Shown here one piece after another: positions 10,293-18,251 of a DNA stretch of 64,000 nucleotides (position 1 is the first letter of the stretch; each line of letters opens with the position of its first letter). A program made the position numbers and the translations under genes. Source of the DNA: Pedobacter sp. BS3 (lineage in GTDB: Bacteria > Bacteroidota > Bacteroidia > Sphingobacteriales > Sphingobacteriaceae); contig NZ_VTRT01000002.1 in the NCBI RefSeq assembly GCF_008274585.1, forward strand, positions 644,937 to 708,936, written 5' to 3'. The notes below the pieces were generated by a model. It was given only the letters and a program-made list of their open reading frames with translations, ran no database searches and was not told where the DNA came from.

Positions 10293-13271
10293 CTATCGTT
10301 TAATTGTCAGGTAGCCGGTGTATTTATCTTTACCATTAATGATAATAATGTAATAGTAGGTTCCGTCGGGGGCATCATCGCCTACATAGATACCTTCGGT
10401 ACATTTACCTTCCCATGAGTTATCGTAATCGGCAGAGCGATAGATACGGTTACCCCAGCGGTTGTATATTTCTACCGAAGCCTTATTTCCGCCCAGGTTC
10501 CAGATCACAAACTTATCGTTAACGCCATCCCTGTTAGGCGAAAAACCTTGCGGGATGAACAGGTTGGTACCCACCAGCGTAACCGGAGTGGGTTCTGCCG
10601 GCGAAACATCGCCTGCCGTATCCGGGTCGGGTTTTAAACCATTGGTAGACTGGTCATTTACCTTAGTGCCGTTCACCGGGGTTGTTCCTTCTGCGTAAGC
10701 GCTGTTTTTAAACACCCCGCTGCCGGCTGTTAGCTGCACATTTACGCTGAGCTGAATTTGCTGCTGTGTACCGGTAGCCAGCGTATTACCGCTTTGCAAC
10801 AGTTCGGTATTGGATGAGCCATTGTACAGGTTATTGACCAGGAGGCTGCCCGGAGAGCTGATCGACGTCACGGTAAAAACATTACCGGCAAAGGTTGCCG
10901 ACAGATCATCGGTAATGCTGATATTGGTCAGATCATCGTCGCCGTAGTTGCGTACGGTGAACAGGTAAACCACATTGTACGAATTATTGATCCCCTTGGT
11001 AGCAGATACCAGCTCTTTGGCCAACCCGATCATTGCCCGGCGAATACTGATATTGACCGTGGCCACATTAGAAATGTTTCCATCGTTGTCTTTCACGGTA
11101 TAGGTAAAGCTATCAGGCCCGAAATAGTTATTTGCCGGCGTGTAGGTTACCTGGCCGTTTGCCGGGTTTACCGTTACGGCGCCATGTGCCGGCTGGGCAA
11201 CAACCGTTACCGTTGTTTTATTAATGGTACCATCAGGGTCGGTATCATTAGCTGTAACGTCAATAACAACCGGCGTGTTTACCAGCGTGGTCTTGCTATC
11301 GTTTACCGCCTGCGGGGGCCCGGATACAGCAACCGTTACCGTAATGGGGTCTGATTCTGTTCCGCCGGGAGCTACTAATGTGTATGTAAAGGTATCGTTG
11401 CCCGAATAATTCGGATCGGGCGTATATTTTACTGTTCCGTCGGGCTGCGGCACGGCAGTACCATGTGCAGGCGGCGTTTTCAATGTTACAGTTGTTCCGG
11501 TAGCGCCGGCATCATTATTTTTTACCGGGATAACAACCGGTGTATTGATCAGGGTGGTAGCGTTATCATTGGTTCCGGTTGGTTTAACAGTAATATTTAC
11601 CGTTGCCACATTAGATACATTACCATCGTTATCTTTTACGGTGTAAGTAAAACTATCCGGCCCGGAATAACCGTTTACCGGCGTATACGTTACTTCGCCC
11701 GTTACCGGGTTAACGGCTGCCGTGCCATGAGCCGGCTGGGTAACCACGGTTACCGTTGTTTTATCAGGTGTACCATCGGTATCGGTATCATTAGCCGTAA
11801 CATCAATAACAACCGGCGTGTTCACCAGCGTGGTCTTGCTATCATTTACTGCCTGCGGGGGCGACTGGATCACGATAGTAACGGTTATAGGATCTGACTC
11901 TGTTCCGTCGGGAGCTACTAAGGTATAGGTAAAGGTATCGTTGCCCGAATAATTCGGATCGGGCGTATATTTAAACGTTCCGTCGGGCTGTAGTGTGGCT
12001 ATTCCGTGCGGCGGCGCTGTTTTTAAGGTAATGGTTGTGCCGGTAGCGCCGGGATCATTATTCTTTACCGGGATAACAACGGGCGTATTCACTTTAGTGT
12101 TTGCATTATCATTAACACCAACCGGTTTAATTACGATGCTTACCGTTGCCGGATTGGAGACCAGCCCTTTATTATTTTCTATGGTATAGGTAAACTGGTC
12201 TTTACCTGAATAGCCTGTTACAGGGGTATAAACGCCGGTAACCGGGTCAAATGTACCGTGTGCCGGCCCTGTAATCACTTTGGTTTTGGCCGGTACAATG
12301 GTATTATTCAAACCTCCGTTATCGTTATCCAGAATATTCAGCGTTAAGGGTGTGTTTTGTACAACGGCATAGCTGTCGTCTACGGCGGTTGGATAGGCAA
12401 CTGCCTCATCAAACGGGTTGATACGTACGTTACGTATCTCGTGAAAGTTGGTGAGGCTACCGGTAGAAGATGCTAATCCGTAGTGCAATTGTGTCGGTGC
12501 CGCAACATGATATGGATAGTTATCAATCAATGTATAGGTTTGCCCGGTGGGCGTTCCGTTACCGACAAGTATTTTTACTGTAATATCAAAACCAACGGTA
12601 GCCGGTTTCAGCTCAATAATAGCCCGGCGGTAGCCCATATCTGTAATTAATGGTTTACGGTCAGGGCCATAAGTTTCTAATGTAAACCCAAGCGGATCGG
12701 TTTGCGCCGTTGTTAAGAACTGGTAACCATTGGCAGCATCGCCCCGTAAAGTTACCGAACGCGGCAAAAAGCCGGGGCCTCCGTGGCGTCCTTCGATGGG
12801 GTTTGAGAAATTGCCATATTCATCCAGTCCGATGCCAAGGTAAGCCCCCGATAAGCCGGGTGATGTTTCGGCAGCAGCATAGTTGGCATATCCCAGCGAT
12901 CCGCCAAACCCGCCGATACTGAAGGTGCTTACACCGGCATCAAACAGGAAAAAGGTGATGCCATCTGCGCCTGTGCCGCCATAAGTAAAGTATTCAAACT
13001 CTACCCGCATACCATATTCTGATGGAAAGTTGGTAGTGCTGTATATATAACCTTTCTGGTTTTGATCATTATTGGTTAGCCGGAGGTACCCGTTTCCCTC
13101 ACCTTCGTTTGTGGGTGTACCGGCTGTAAGAAATGCGGCTGGTGCTCCGCCATAAACAATACCCGAAGCGGTGGAATTTTTAAAACTTTCAAAATAGGGG
13201 AACTGTGCATACGTATCATACACACTTGCACTTATTAAAAAGGCAATTAAGGAAAGTAGTTTTTTCATCAT
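10293..13271 (-). CDS. T9SS type B surface protein: L-type lectin, Ig-like repeats, DUF11, CHU_C signal
   Basis: Secreted or surface-anchored protein of 992 residues. Residues 1-22 are a signal peptide. Residues about 24-275 look like an L-type (legume-lectin-like) domain with ADGITFFLFDAG and the metal-loop-like GIGLDEYGNFSN. Five Ig/cadherin-like repeats follow (about 285-745), each with a YSGxDxFTYT core. Repeats 2-3 and 4-5 form a duplicated pair of 181 residues each. A DUF11-type domain spans about 750-875. The last 90 residues, from IPQGFSPNRDGVNDKF, are the gliding-motility-associated CHU_C domain (type B T9SS signal). The protein would pass the outer membrane through T9SS with the adjacent PorP/SprF protein. 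The lectin domain suggests glycan adhesion; the ligand is unknown. Confidence 0.9.
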   Translation of the reverse strand: MMKKLLSLIAFLISASVYDTYAQFPYFESFKNSTASGIVYGGAPAAFLTAGTPTNEGEGNGYLRLTNNDQNQKGYIYSTTNFPSEYGMRVEFEYFTYGGTGADGITFFLFDAGVSTFSIGGFGGSLGYANYAAAETSPGLSGAYLGIGLDEYGNFSNPIEGRHGGPGFLPRSVTLRGDAANGYQFLTTAQTDPLGFTLETYGPDRKPLITDMGYRRAIIELKPATVGFDITVKILVGNGTPTGQTYTLIDNYPYHVAAPTQLHYGLASSTGSLTNFHEIRNVRINPFDEAVAYPTAVDDSYAVVQNTPLTLNILDNDNGGLNNTIVPAKTKVITGPAHGTFDPVTGVYTPVTGYSGKDQFTYTIENNKGLVSNPATVSIVIKPVGVNDNANTKVNTPVVIPVKNNDPGATGTTITLKTAPPHGIATLQPDGTFKYTPDPNYSGNDTFTYTLVAPDGTESDPITVTIVIQSPPQAVNDSKTTLVNTPVVIDVTANDTDTDGTPDKTTVTVVTQPAHGTAAVNPVTGEVTYTPVNGYSGPDSFTYTVKDNDGNVSNVATVNITVKPTGTNDNATTLINTPVVIPVKNNDAGATGTTVTLKTPPAHGTAVPQPDGTVKYTPDPNYSGNDTFTYTLVAPGGTESDPITVTVAVSGPPQAVNDSKTTLVNTPVVIDVTANDTDPDGTINKTTVTVVAQPAHGAVTVNPANGQVTYTPANNYFGPDSFTYTVKDNDGNISNVATVNISIRRAMIGLAKELVSATKGINNSYNVVYLFTVRNYGDDDLTNISITDDLSATFAGNVFTVTSISSPGSLLVNNLYNGSSNTELLQSGNTLATGTQQQIQLSVNVQLTAGSGVFKNSAYAEGTTPVNGTKVNDQSTNGLKPDPDTAGDVSPAEPTPVTLVGTNLFIPQGFSPNRDGVNDKFVIWNLGGNKASVEIYNRWGNRIYRSADYDNSWEGKCTEGIYVGDDAPDGTYYYIIIINGKDKYTGYLTIKR
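11030..12116 (-). repeat. in-gene direct duplication, period 543 bp
   Basis: Long near-identical blocks recur 543 bp apart inside the lectin/Ig-repeat gene; for example the segment at 11261-11320 reappears at 11804-11863 with few changes. The period equals 181 codons, two Ig-like domains. This points to recent duplication or ongoing homogenisation. Confidence 0.85.
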
Positions 13272-13716
13272 ACCGGTAGATCAATTATCAATTTACTTAC
13301 CAAAACTGTGTCATTAAGCCGTTAACTGGCTGGGCTACTGCTTAAATTCTGCCATAACCTGAATTATTCGCCCTATCAACAAACTATATCATATCCTGAA
13401 ACAAAATTCATTAATGGATAGCTGGTTATTGCTTTCTCCGGAGTGTCCCGGGCTTCAGCACCGCACATTTTCCCCACATGGGTAATATATTCCCCAATGC
13501 AATGATTAACTGTAACGAATACGATCATTAACCATAACGCTCTCCGGACGATTATGTTAACCCGCTAAGTCATGGAAACACATTTATACAGGTAAGAAAA
13601 CTAAAGTAGCTGTTTAATATTTTAATATTTGGCACAATAATCTATATTTAGACAGTTAATTAAAAGCATATTTTACGTAGGTTAAACCCATATAGTTTGC
13701 CTGTTTTAACATATAT
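13272..13716. other. divergent spacer between adhesin and exopolysaccharide operons
   Basis: This 445-bp region separates divergently transcribed units and must contain the promoters of both. It is AT-rich near the plus-strand gene. No clear TTTG/TAnnTTTG pair, RNA gene or small ORF was recognised. Confidence 0.6.
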
Positions 13717-14400
13717 ATGAACAAAAAAAGTGTTTTTTACCTGTTACTTACTATAGGCTTATGTACCGGGATGGCCCGCACCTACGCCCAGGAAAGCATG
13801 ATCCCGGATGTATCATACGTATACCTTGAAAAATTAATTGCTACGGCAAAACAGAATTACCCGCGATCTAAATCGTATGCCATGCGCACCGAGATTGCCA
13901 AAAATAATGTTTCGCGGCAAAAAATGTCATGGCTTGAGCCCTTTTCGTTCTCGTATATTTACCAGCCCCGCACCATTATTAATACGGTAGAGCCTAATTT
14001 TCTGACCGGCTACCAGGTAGGCATCAATGTAAACATTGGCGAGATACTGAAAAAGCCTTACGATATTAAAGAAGCTAAACAGCAATATAGCGTTGCCAGG
14101 GAAGATCAGCAGGAAAATGACCTGAGTATAGAAGTCGAGGTTAAGCGCCGGTATTTTACGTATATCCAGCAGCTTAATACCGTACGTTTATATTCAAACA
14201 CGTTGCTGGATGTAGATGCCATGCTAAAATCGATCAAGCTGAAATATGAAAAAGGCGAGGCATCTTTTGACCAGTACAGCCAGGCGCTTATTACCTTTTC
14301 TAACACTACACGTACAAAAATAGAGGCCGAGGCCAATTTATTAACGGCCAAGGCTGCGCTGGAAGAATTACTTACCATTAAATTAGAAGAAGTTAAATAA
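13717..14400 (+). CDS. half-size TolC-like outer-membrane protein
   Basis: Exported protein of 227 residues with a signal peptide (1-24, ending TYAQ). The body reads as one TolC structural repeat: helix, two beta segments (about 68-80 and 93-105, GYQVGINVNIG) and long helices ending with the typical G-E-A-S-F-D-Q-Y pattern and a heptad-rich AEANLLTAKAALEELL tail. Ordinary TolC proteins have two such repeats and about 430-500 residues; here only one is present, with no sign of a missing half upstream. It begins the exopolysaccharide operon and its stop lies 2 bp before the GumC/Wzz gene. It may supply the outer-membrane exit, in place of a Wza-type protein, but this is inference. Confidence 0.75.
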   Translation: MNKKSVFYLLLTIGLCTGMARTYAQESMIPDVSYVYLEKLIATAKQNYPRSKSYAMRTEIAKNNVSRQKMSWLEPFSFSYIYQPRTIINTVEPNFLTGYQVGINVNIGEILKKPYDIKEAKQQYSVAREDQQENDLSIEVEVKRRYFTYIQQLNTVRLYSNTLLDVDAMLKSIKLKYEKGEASFDQYSQALITFSNTTRTKIEAEANLLTAKAALEELLTIKLEEVK

Positions 14401-14402
14401 TT

Positions 14403-16562
14403 ATGGGCGAAGTCAAGAAATTTCTATACCTGCTGTTCAGATATCGCTATCTGCTACTCATTGTCCCGGTTGTAACCGTTATCATCGCTTTTTTCCTGGT
14501 ACGTAATTTACCCGATGTGTATGTGTCTCAAGCCCAGATCGCTACCGGTATTGTTGACGAGACGCAGCAATTCATGGCTACCGAAAGCAACCAGCAGGAG
14601 TCGAGCATAAACCGTGAATTCAGCAACCTGATCGAAATGATGCGGATGAAAAAGATCATTGACCAGGTTTCTTATCAACTGATACTGCACGATCTAAGCG
14701 CTGAAAAACCTTTCAGGAGCCCCAGCAAACTGTTAAAGGAGCTTAACGAAGATGCCCGCACACACGCCGTTGAGGTATATACTAAAAAATATAACCTGAA
14801 AGAGGGCCTGAATCTTTGGGATAAAGACCAGAACGGTTTGTACCAGGTGATCCGCTCTATGGGATACGATGAAGAAGCGATAAAAAGCAAGCTGACCATT
14901 TACCGGGCAGATGTGAGTGATTTCATCAACGTGGAATTTTCGTCGGAAAACCCGGAATTATCCGCTTTTGTATCTAATACACTGTGTAAAGAATTCATCA
15001 CTTACTATACTTCTATCGTTAAAGAGAACCAGCACAAATCGGTTACCTTCCTGGGTAACCTGCTGCAACAAAAAACAGATACGCTTAACCAGCGGGTAGA
15101 CCAGCTCAGGGATTATAAGATCCACAACCGCATTCTTAACCTCGACGAGCAATCGCGGCAAATGTATGCCCAGGTTACTGAATTTGAGTTGCGCAAGCAA
15201 CAAACCGAAAAGGATATTGCCGCCTATAAAGGCGCCATTGAAAATATCGACGCCAAGTTCAATCCCCGCGACCGCAGGTATTTTGAATCGACCTTAACCC
15301 GCATTAATCAGGACATTCTTGAAACCAAAAGGGAATTACAGGCCCAGTCTGACAATTATATTAAAAATGATTTTGACGAAAAATACAAACCTTCTATCGA
15401 TTCGTTAAAGGATGTGCTTAATTCGCAGATCTCGGTACTTTCGGATAAATACATCTACAACCCGATGAATACCAAGCAGGATCTGATCCAGCAGAAATTA
15501 AACCTGCAGATACAATACGACCTGGCCCTGTATAGCCTGAGCACTATTAACAAAGAGCTTAACCGGTTAAACCAGCGTTTTGATCAGCTGGTACCGCACG
15601 AGGCTGTGATACAATCGTTTGAACGCCGTATTGATATTGCCAGCAAAGAGTACCTGGATATACTTGACCAGTATAACAAAAGCAGCATGCAATCGGGTTT
15701 TTCTATCAAGCTGCGCCAGGTGCAGCAGGCTATGCCCGGCATGGCCCAGGCCTCTAAAAAAATGCTGCTCATTATATTGAGTGGTGTCATCAGCCTGGTT
15801 TTCTGCGTGGTAGTGCTGTTCATTATCTTCTTCTTTGACGATAGCATTATTAATGCGAAAGATCTTGCCGAAAAAACCAATATTCCCGTATTGGGAAGTA
15901 TTAACCTCATAAACGCCGAAGTACTCAGCCTGAGCGATATATGGCGAACATTGCAGGATACCGAAGCGCTGCAGGCGGTACGAAACGAGCTGCGCTCCAT
16001 ACGTTTTGAGGTGAACCGCGAGCTGTTCAATACTTCCACACACTCAAAAACTCTGGCCATAACCAGCATCCGCGAAGGAGAAGGCAAAACCTTTTTTGCG
16101 GCCAGCTTAGCGTATACGCATATTGTGGTTAATAAAAAAGTATTGCTTATTGACGGAAATTTTGACCGCCCGGTGATCACCCAAACATCAGACCCGCAGT
16201 ATTTTATTGAAGATTACCTGATGGATAACCGGTTTTACAATTTCCCGGCCGGCATAACCATTATGGGTAACCGCGGCGGCGACAAATCACTGTTTGAGAT
16301 CGGGCATGAGGATCTTATCCGTACCAAGCTTGATCAGCTAAAATCGCAATTCCACCTGGTTTTGATTGAAATTCCGCCGTTAGAGGCGCTTAACAAAGCT
16401 AAAGAGTGGATCATGTACTCTGATAAAGTAACGGCCGTTTTCCAGGCGAATCAATCGCTTAACGAAGCTAAGAAACAGCATATCAATTATTTAAAAAGCT
16501 TATCAGACAAGTTTATCGGCTGGGTGATCAATAAGGTGATTCCAGACCGGACAATGGGGTGA
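14403..16562 (+). CDS. GumC/Wzz-type chain-length regulator with degenerate BY-kinase domain
   Basis: Polysaccharide co-polymerase of 719 residues. One membrane helix near residues 13-33, a Wzz-type periplasmic region with long coiled coils (about 200-430), a second membrane helix (about 455-480), then a cytoplasmic P-loop domain of the bacterial tyrosine kinase type. Walker A is REGEGKTFF with K562. Walker A' reads LLIDGNFDRP, where the usual second Asp is Asn. The Walker B position reads LIEIPP, with Glu for the usual Asp. There is no C-terminal tyrosine cluster. The protein therefore probably sets chain length and docks export partners without autophosphorylating. The catalytic defect is inferred from substitutions. 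Confidence 0.88.
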   Translation: MGEVKKFLYLLFRYRYLLLIVPVVTVIIAFFLVRNLPDVYVSQAQIATGIVDETQQFMATESNQQESSINREFSNLIEMMRMKKIIDQVSYQLILHDLSAEKPFRSPSKLLKELNEDARTHAVEVYTKKYNLKEGLNLWDKDQNGLYQVIRSMGYDEEAIKSKLTIYRADVSDFINVEFSSENPELSAFVSNTLCKEFITYYTSIVKENQHKSVTFLGNLLQQKTDTLNQRVDQLRDYKIHNRILNLDEQSRQMYAQVTEFELRKQQTEKDIAAYKGAIENIDAKFNPRDRRYFESTLTRINQDILETKRELQAQSDNYIKNDFDEKYKPSIDSLKDVLNSQISVLSDKYIYNPMNTKQDLIQQKLNLQIQYDLALYSLSTINKELNRLNQRFDQLVPHEAVIQSFERRIDIASKEYLDILDQYNKSSMQSGFSIKLRQVQQAMPGMAQASKKMLLIILSGVISLVFCVVVLFIIFFFDDSIINAKDLAEKTNIPVLGSINLINAEVLSLSDIWRTLQDTEALQAVRNELRSIRFEVNRELFNTSTHSKTLAITSIREGEGKTFFAASLAYTHIVVNKKVLLIDGNFDRPVITQTSDPQYFIEDYLMDNRFYNFPAGITIMGNRGGDKSLFEIGHEDLIRTKLDQLKSQFHLVLIEIPPLEALNKAKEWIMYSDKVTAVFQANQSLNEAKKQHINYLKSLSDKFIGWVINKVIPDRTMG

Positions 16563-16648
16563 AGAAGGGAGAAGGTGGAAGATGCTAACTACTTCTCCGC
16601 TTAGGGAGGTTGAAAGGGGCTTAATAACGCACAACGAAACACACTAAC

Positions 16649-17836
16649 TTGAAACTAATAGTAACATATCTGTGGATCGGTATCCAAATTATCATTGCGT
16701 TTAATTTGGTGTTCCCGCTATTGCTTCTGCTGTTTCATGCGTTCAAAACCTGGAAAAAACAGGTCAGGAAGCCGTTGATCAGCACCCAACCGGATTATGC
16801 CGTGATCGTGACCGCTTATGAAGAAACGGCCAATCTTCCTGCTGTGGTCTCGTCCATTCTTCATTCAACTTATCCTGATTTCATATTATACGTAGTAGCC
16901 GATAAGTGTGATATCTCCGGATTGCATTTTGACGATCCACGGGTTGTGCTGCTTCGCCCTGAAGATACCTTATCAGGCAATACGCGATCGCATTTTTATG
17001 CTATTGCGCATTTTAAACGTCCTCACTCCCATTTAACCATTATTGACAGCGATAACCTGGTAGCCCCCACCTATTTACAGGAGCTTACCGCTTACTTTAA
17101 CCAGGGATACCAGGCTGTTCAGGGTATCAGGAAGGCTAAAAATTTAGACAGCACATACGCCTGCTTAGATGCTGCCCGCGATATTTATTACCATTTTTAC
17201 GATGGCAAACTGCTGTTCGAGGCAGGCTCATCAGCAACATTGGCAGGCTCGGGCATGGCTTTTACAACTGCTTTATATAAAAATTGCCTGGAAAAACTCG
17301 ACGTTCAGGGTGCAGGATTTGATAAAGTACTACAGGCACAGATATTAAACCGGGATCTGCGTATCGCCTTTGCCGAACATGCCATTGTGTTCGACGAAAA
17401 AACATCACGATCAGAACAACTGGTCAAACAGCGTTCCCGCTGGATAAATACCTGGTTCAAATATTTTTCATACGGCTTTACGCTGATCGGCAAAGGCATA
17501 CGCCATTTCAGCCTGAACCAGCTTTTATTTGGCGTGGTACTGCTACGGCCGCCATTATTTATCTTTTTGCTGCTATCGGTATTATTTATGCTTACAAACT
17601 TATGGATCAGCCTGATAAGCAGTGTGGCATGGTTTTTGGCCCTGGCATGTTTTGTGGGAAGCTTTTATATCGCCCTGACATATTCAGATACCGATAAACG
17701 GATTTACGCTTCGCTAAGCGGTATTCCTAAATTTATGCTATACCAGGTAATATCACTTTTTAAAGTGAGGCGGGCTAACCAGCATTCGGTGGCAACCAGG
17801 CATTATCATCATACGGAATTGGAAAGCAGAGAGTAA
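16649..17836 (+). CDS. membrane glycosyltransferase, family 2
   Basis: Processive-type or membrane-anchored GT2 protein of 395 residues. An N-terminal membrane helix (about 5-30), a GT-A domain opening YAVIVTAYEE (residue 50), the acidic DSD motif (about 132, IIDSDN), GSGMAF near 203, a catalytic Asp-containing loop and a QRSRW motif near 263, then about three C-terminal helices (290-360). It would add a sugar to the lipid-linked repeat unit or extend the chain. The reading frame opens with TTG at 16649, and no ATG exists before residue 205, so TTG is the likely start. The 86-bp gap upstream holds a short heptad-like purine-rich stretch. Confidence 0.85.
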   Translation: MKLIVTYLWIGIQIIIAFNLVFPLLLLLFHAFKTWKKQVRKPLISTQPDYAVIVTAYEETANLPAVVSSILHSTYPDFILYVVADKCDISGLHFDDPRVVLLRPEDTLSGNTRSHFYAIAHFKRPHSHLTIIDSDNLVAPTYLQELTAYFNQGYQAVQGIRKAKNLDSTYACLDAARDIYYHFYDGKLLFEAGSSATLAGSGMAFTTALYKNCLEKLDVQGAGFDKVLQAQILNRDLRIAFAEHAIVFDEKTSRSEQLVKQRSRWINTWFKYFSYGFTLIGKGIRHFSLNQLLFGVVLLRPPLFIFLLLSVLFMLTNLWISLISSVAWFLALACFVGSFYIALTYSDTDKRIYASLSGIPKFMLYQVISLFKVRRANQHSVATRHYHHTELESRE

Positions 17837-17906
17837 GGATGAGACGAGAGAGGTGAAATGTGAGATGTGAGACGAGAGATGTGAGATGTGAGATGTGAGA
17901 TATGAA
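17837..17906 (+). repeat. GTGAGAT heptad tandem repeat
   Basis: Tandem 7-bp units of the form GTGAGAT, with variants such as GTGAGAC and GAGAGAT, lie just after the glycosyltransferase stop. They belong to the same loose family as the GTNAAAA heptads elsewhere in the window. Non-coding. Confidence 0.75.
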
Positions 17907-17941
17907 ACAATTATAACTATAGAAACTAACAAAGAGCAGTA

Positions 17942-18073
17942 AGAACATGTTTAATTTTCATAGATGTGGTGATTGTGGATGGACGGTGAAGACACCGTCC
18001 ATGGCTTCAGCTGCTGCTGGTGTCACCACCAGCAGCAATAAAACCATTGTTTCATGAAATTTAAACAGGTTCT
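17942..18073. mobile_element. 132-bp MITE-like inverted-repeat element
   Basis: Termini AGAACATGTTTAATTTTCAT (17942-17961) and ATGAAATTTAAACAGGTTCT (18054-18073) are inverted repeats matching at 18 of 20 positions. Between them are two strong hairpins: TGGACGGTG/CACCGTCCA (about 17979-18001) and TGCTGCTGGTG/CCACCAGCAGCA (about 18011-18036). There is no room for a transposase. This fits a miniature inverted-repeat or REP-type element inserted in the operon; no clear target duplication is visible. Confidence 0.5.
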
Positions 18074-18120
18074 AACCCCTTGCAGGTTTTTGAGTTTTTA
18101 AATTTTTATTTTTAACAGGT

Positions 18121-18249
18121 ATGAGAACAGAGCCGGCAAAACACTTTAATCTCTACGCAAAAAAAGAGCAGAACCTGAACAAAATTCTGGCAATTGTTGT
18201 GGCTGCTATTTTTGTATTTGCTTTTGTGTTTAAAATTATATTCTTTTAA
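18121..18249 (+). CDS. 42-residue single-pass membrane peptide in exopolysaccharide operon
   Basis: Short ORF from ATG 18121 to TAA 18247-18249. The first 22 residues are polar and basic (MRTEPAKHFNLYAKKEQNLN) and residues 23-42 are one hydrophobic helix ending KIIFF. The stop lies 2 bp before the ATG of the next gene, and the codon use matches the operon. These facts support a real gene too short for routine calling. I do not recognise a family. It may be a small subunit of the polymerase/export machinery by position only. Confidence 0.65.
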   Translation: MRTEPAKHFNLYAKKEQNLNKILAIVVAAIFVFAFVFKIIFF

Positions 18250-18251
18250 GC

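Noticed and set aside
14403..16562. Active tyrosine autokinase
   Set aside because: The P-loop is present, but Walker A' and B acidic residues are changed and there is no C-terminal tyrosine cluster, so I call a degenerate kinase domain instead.
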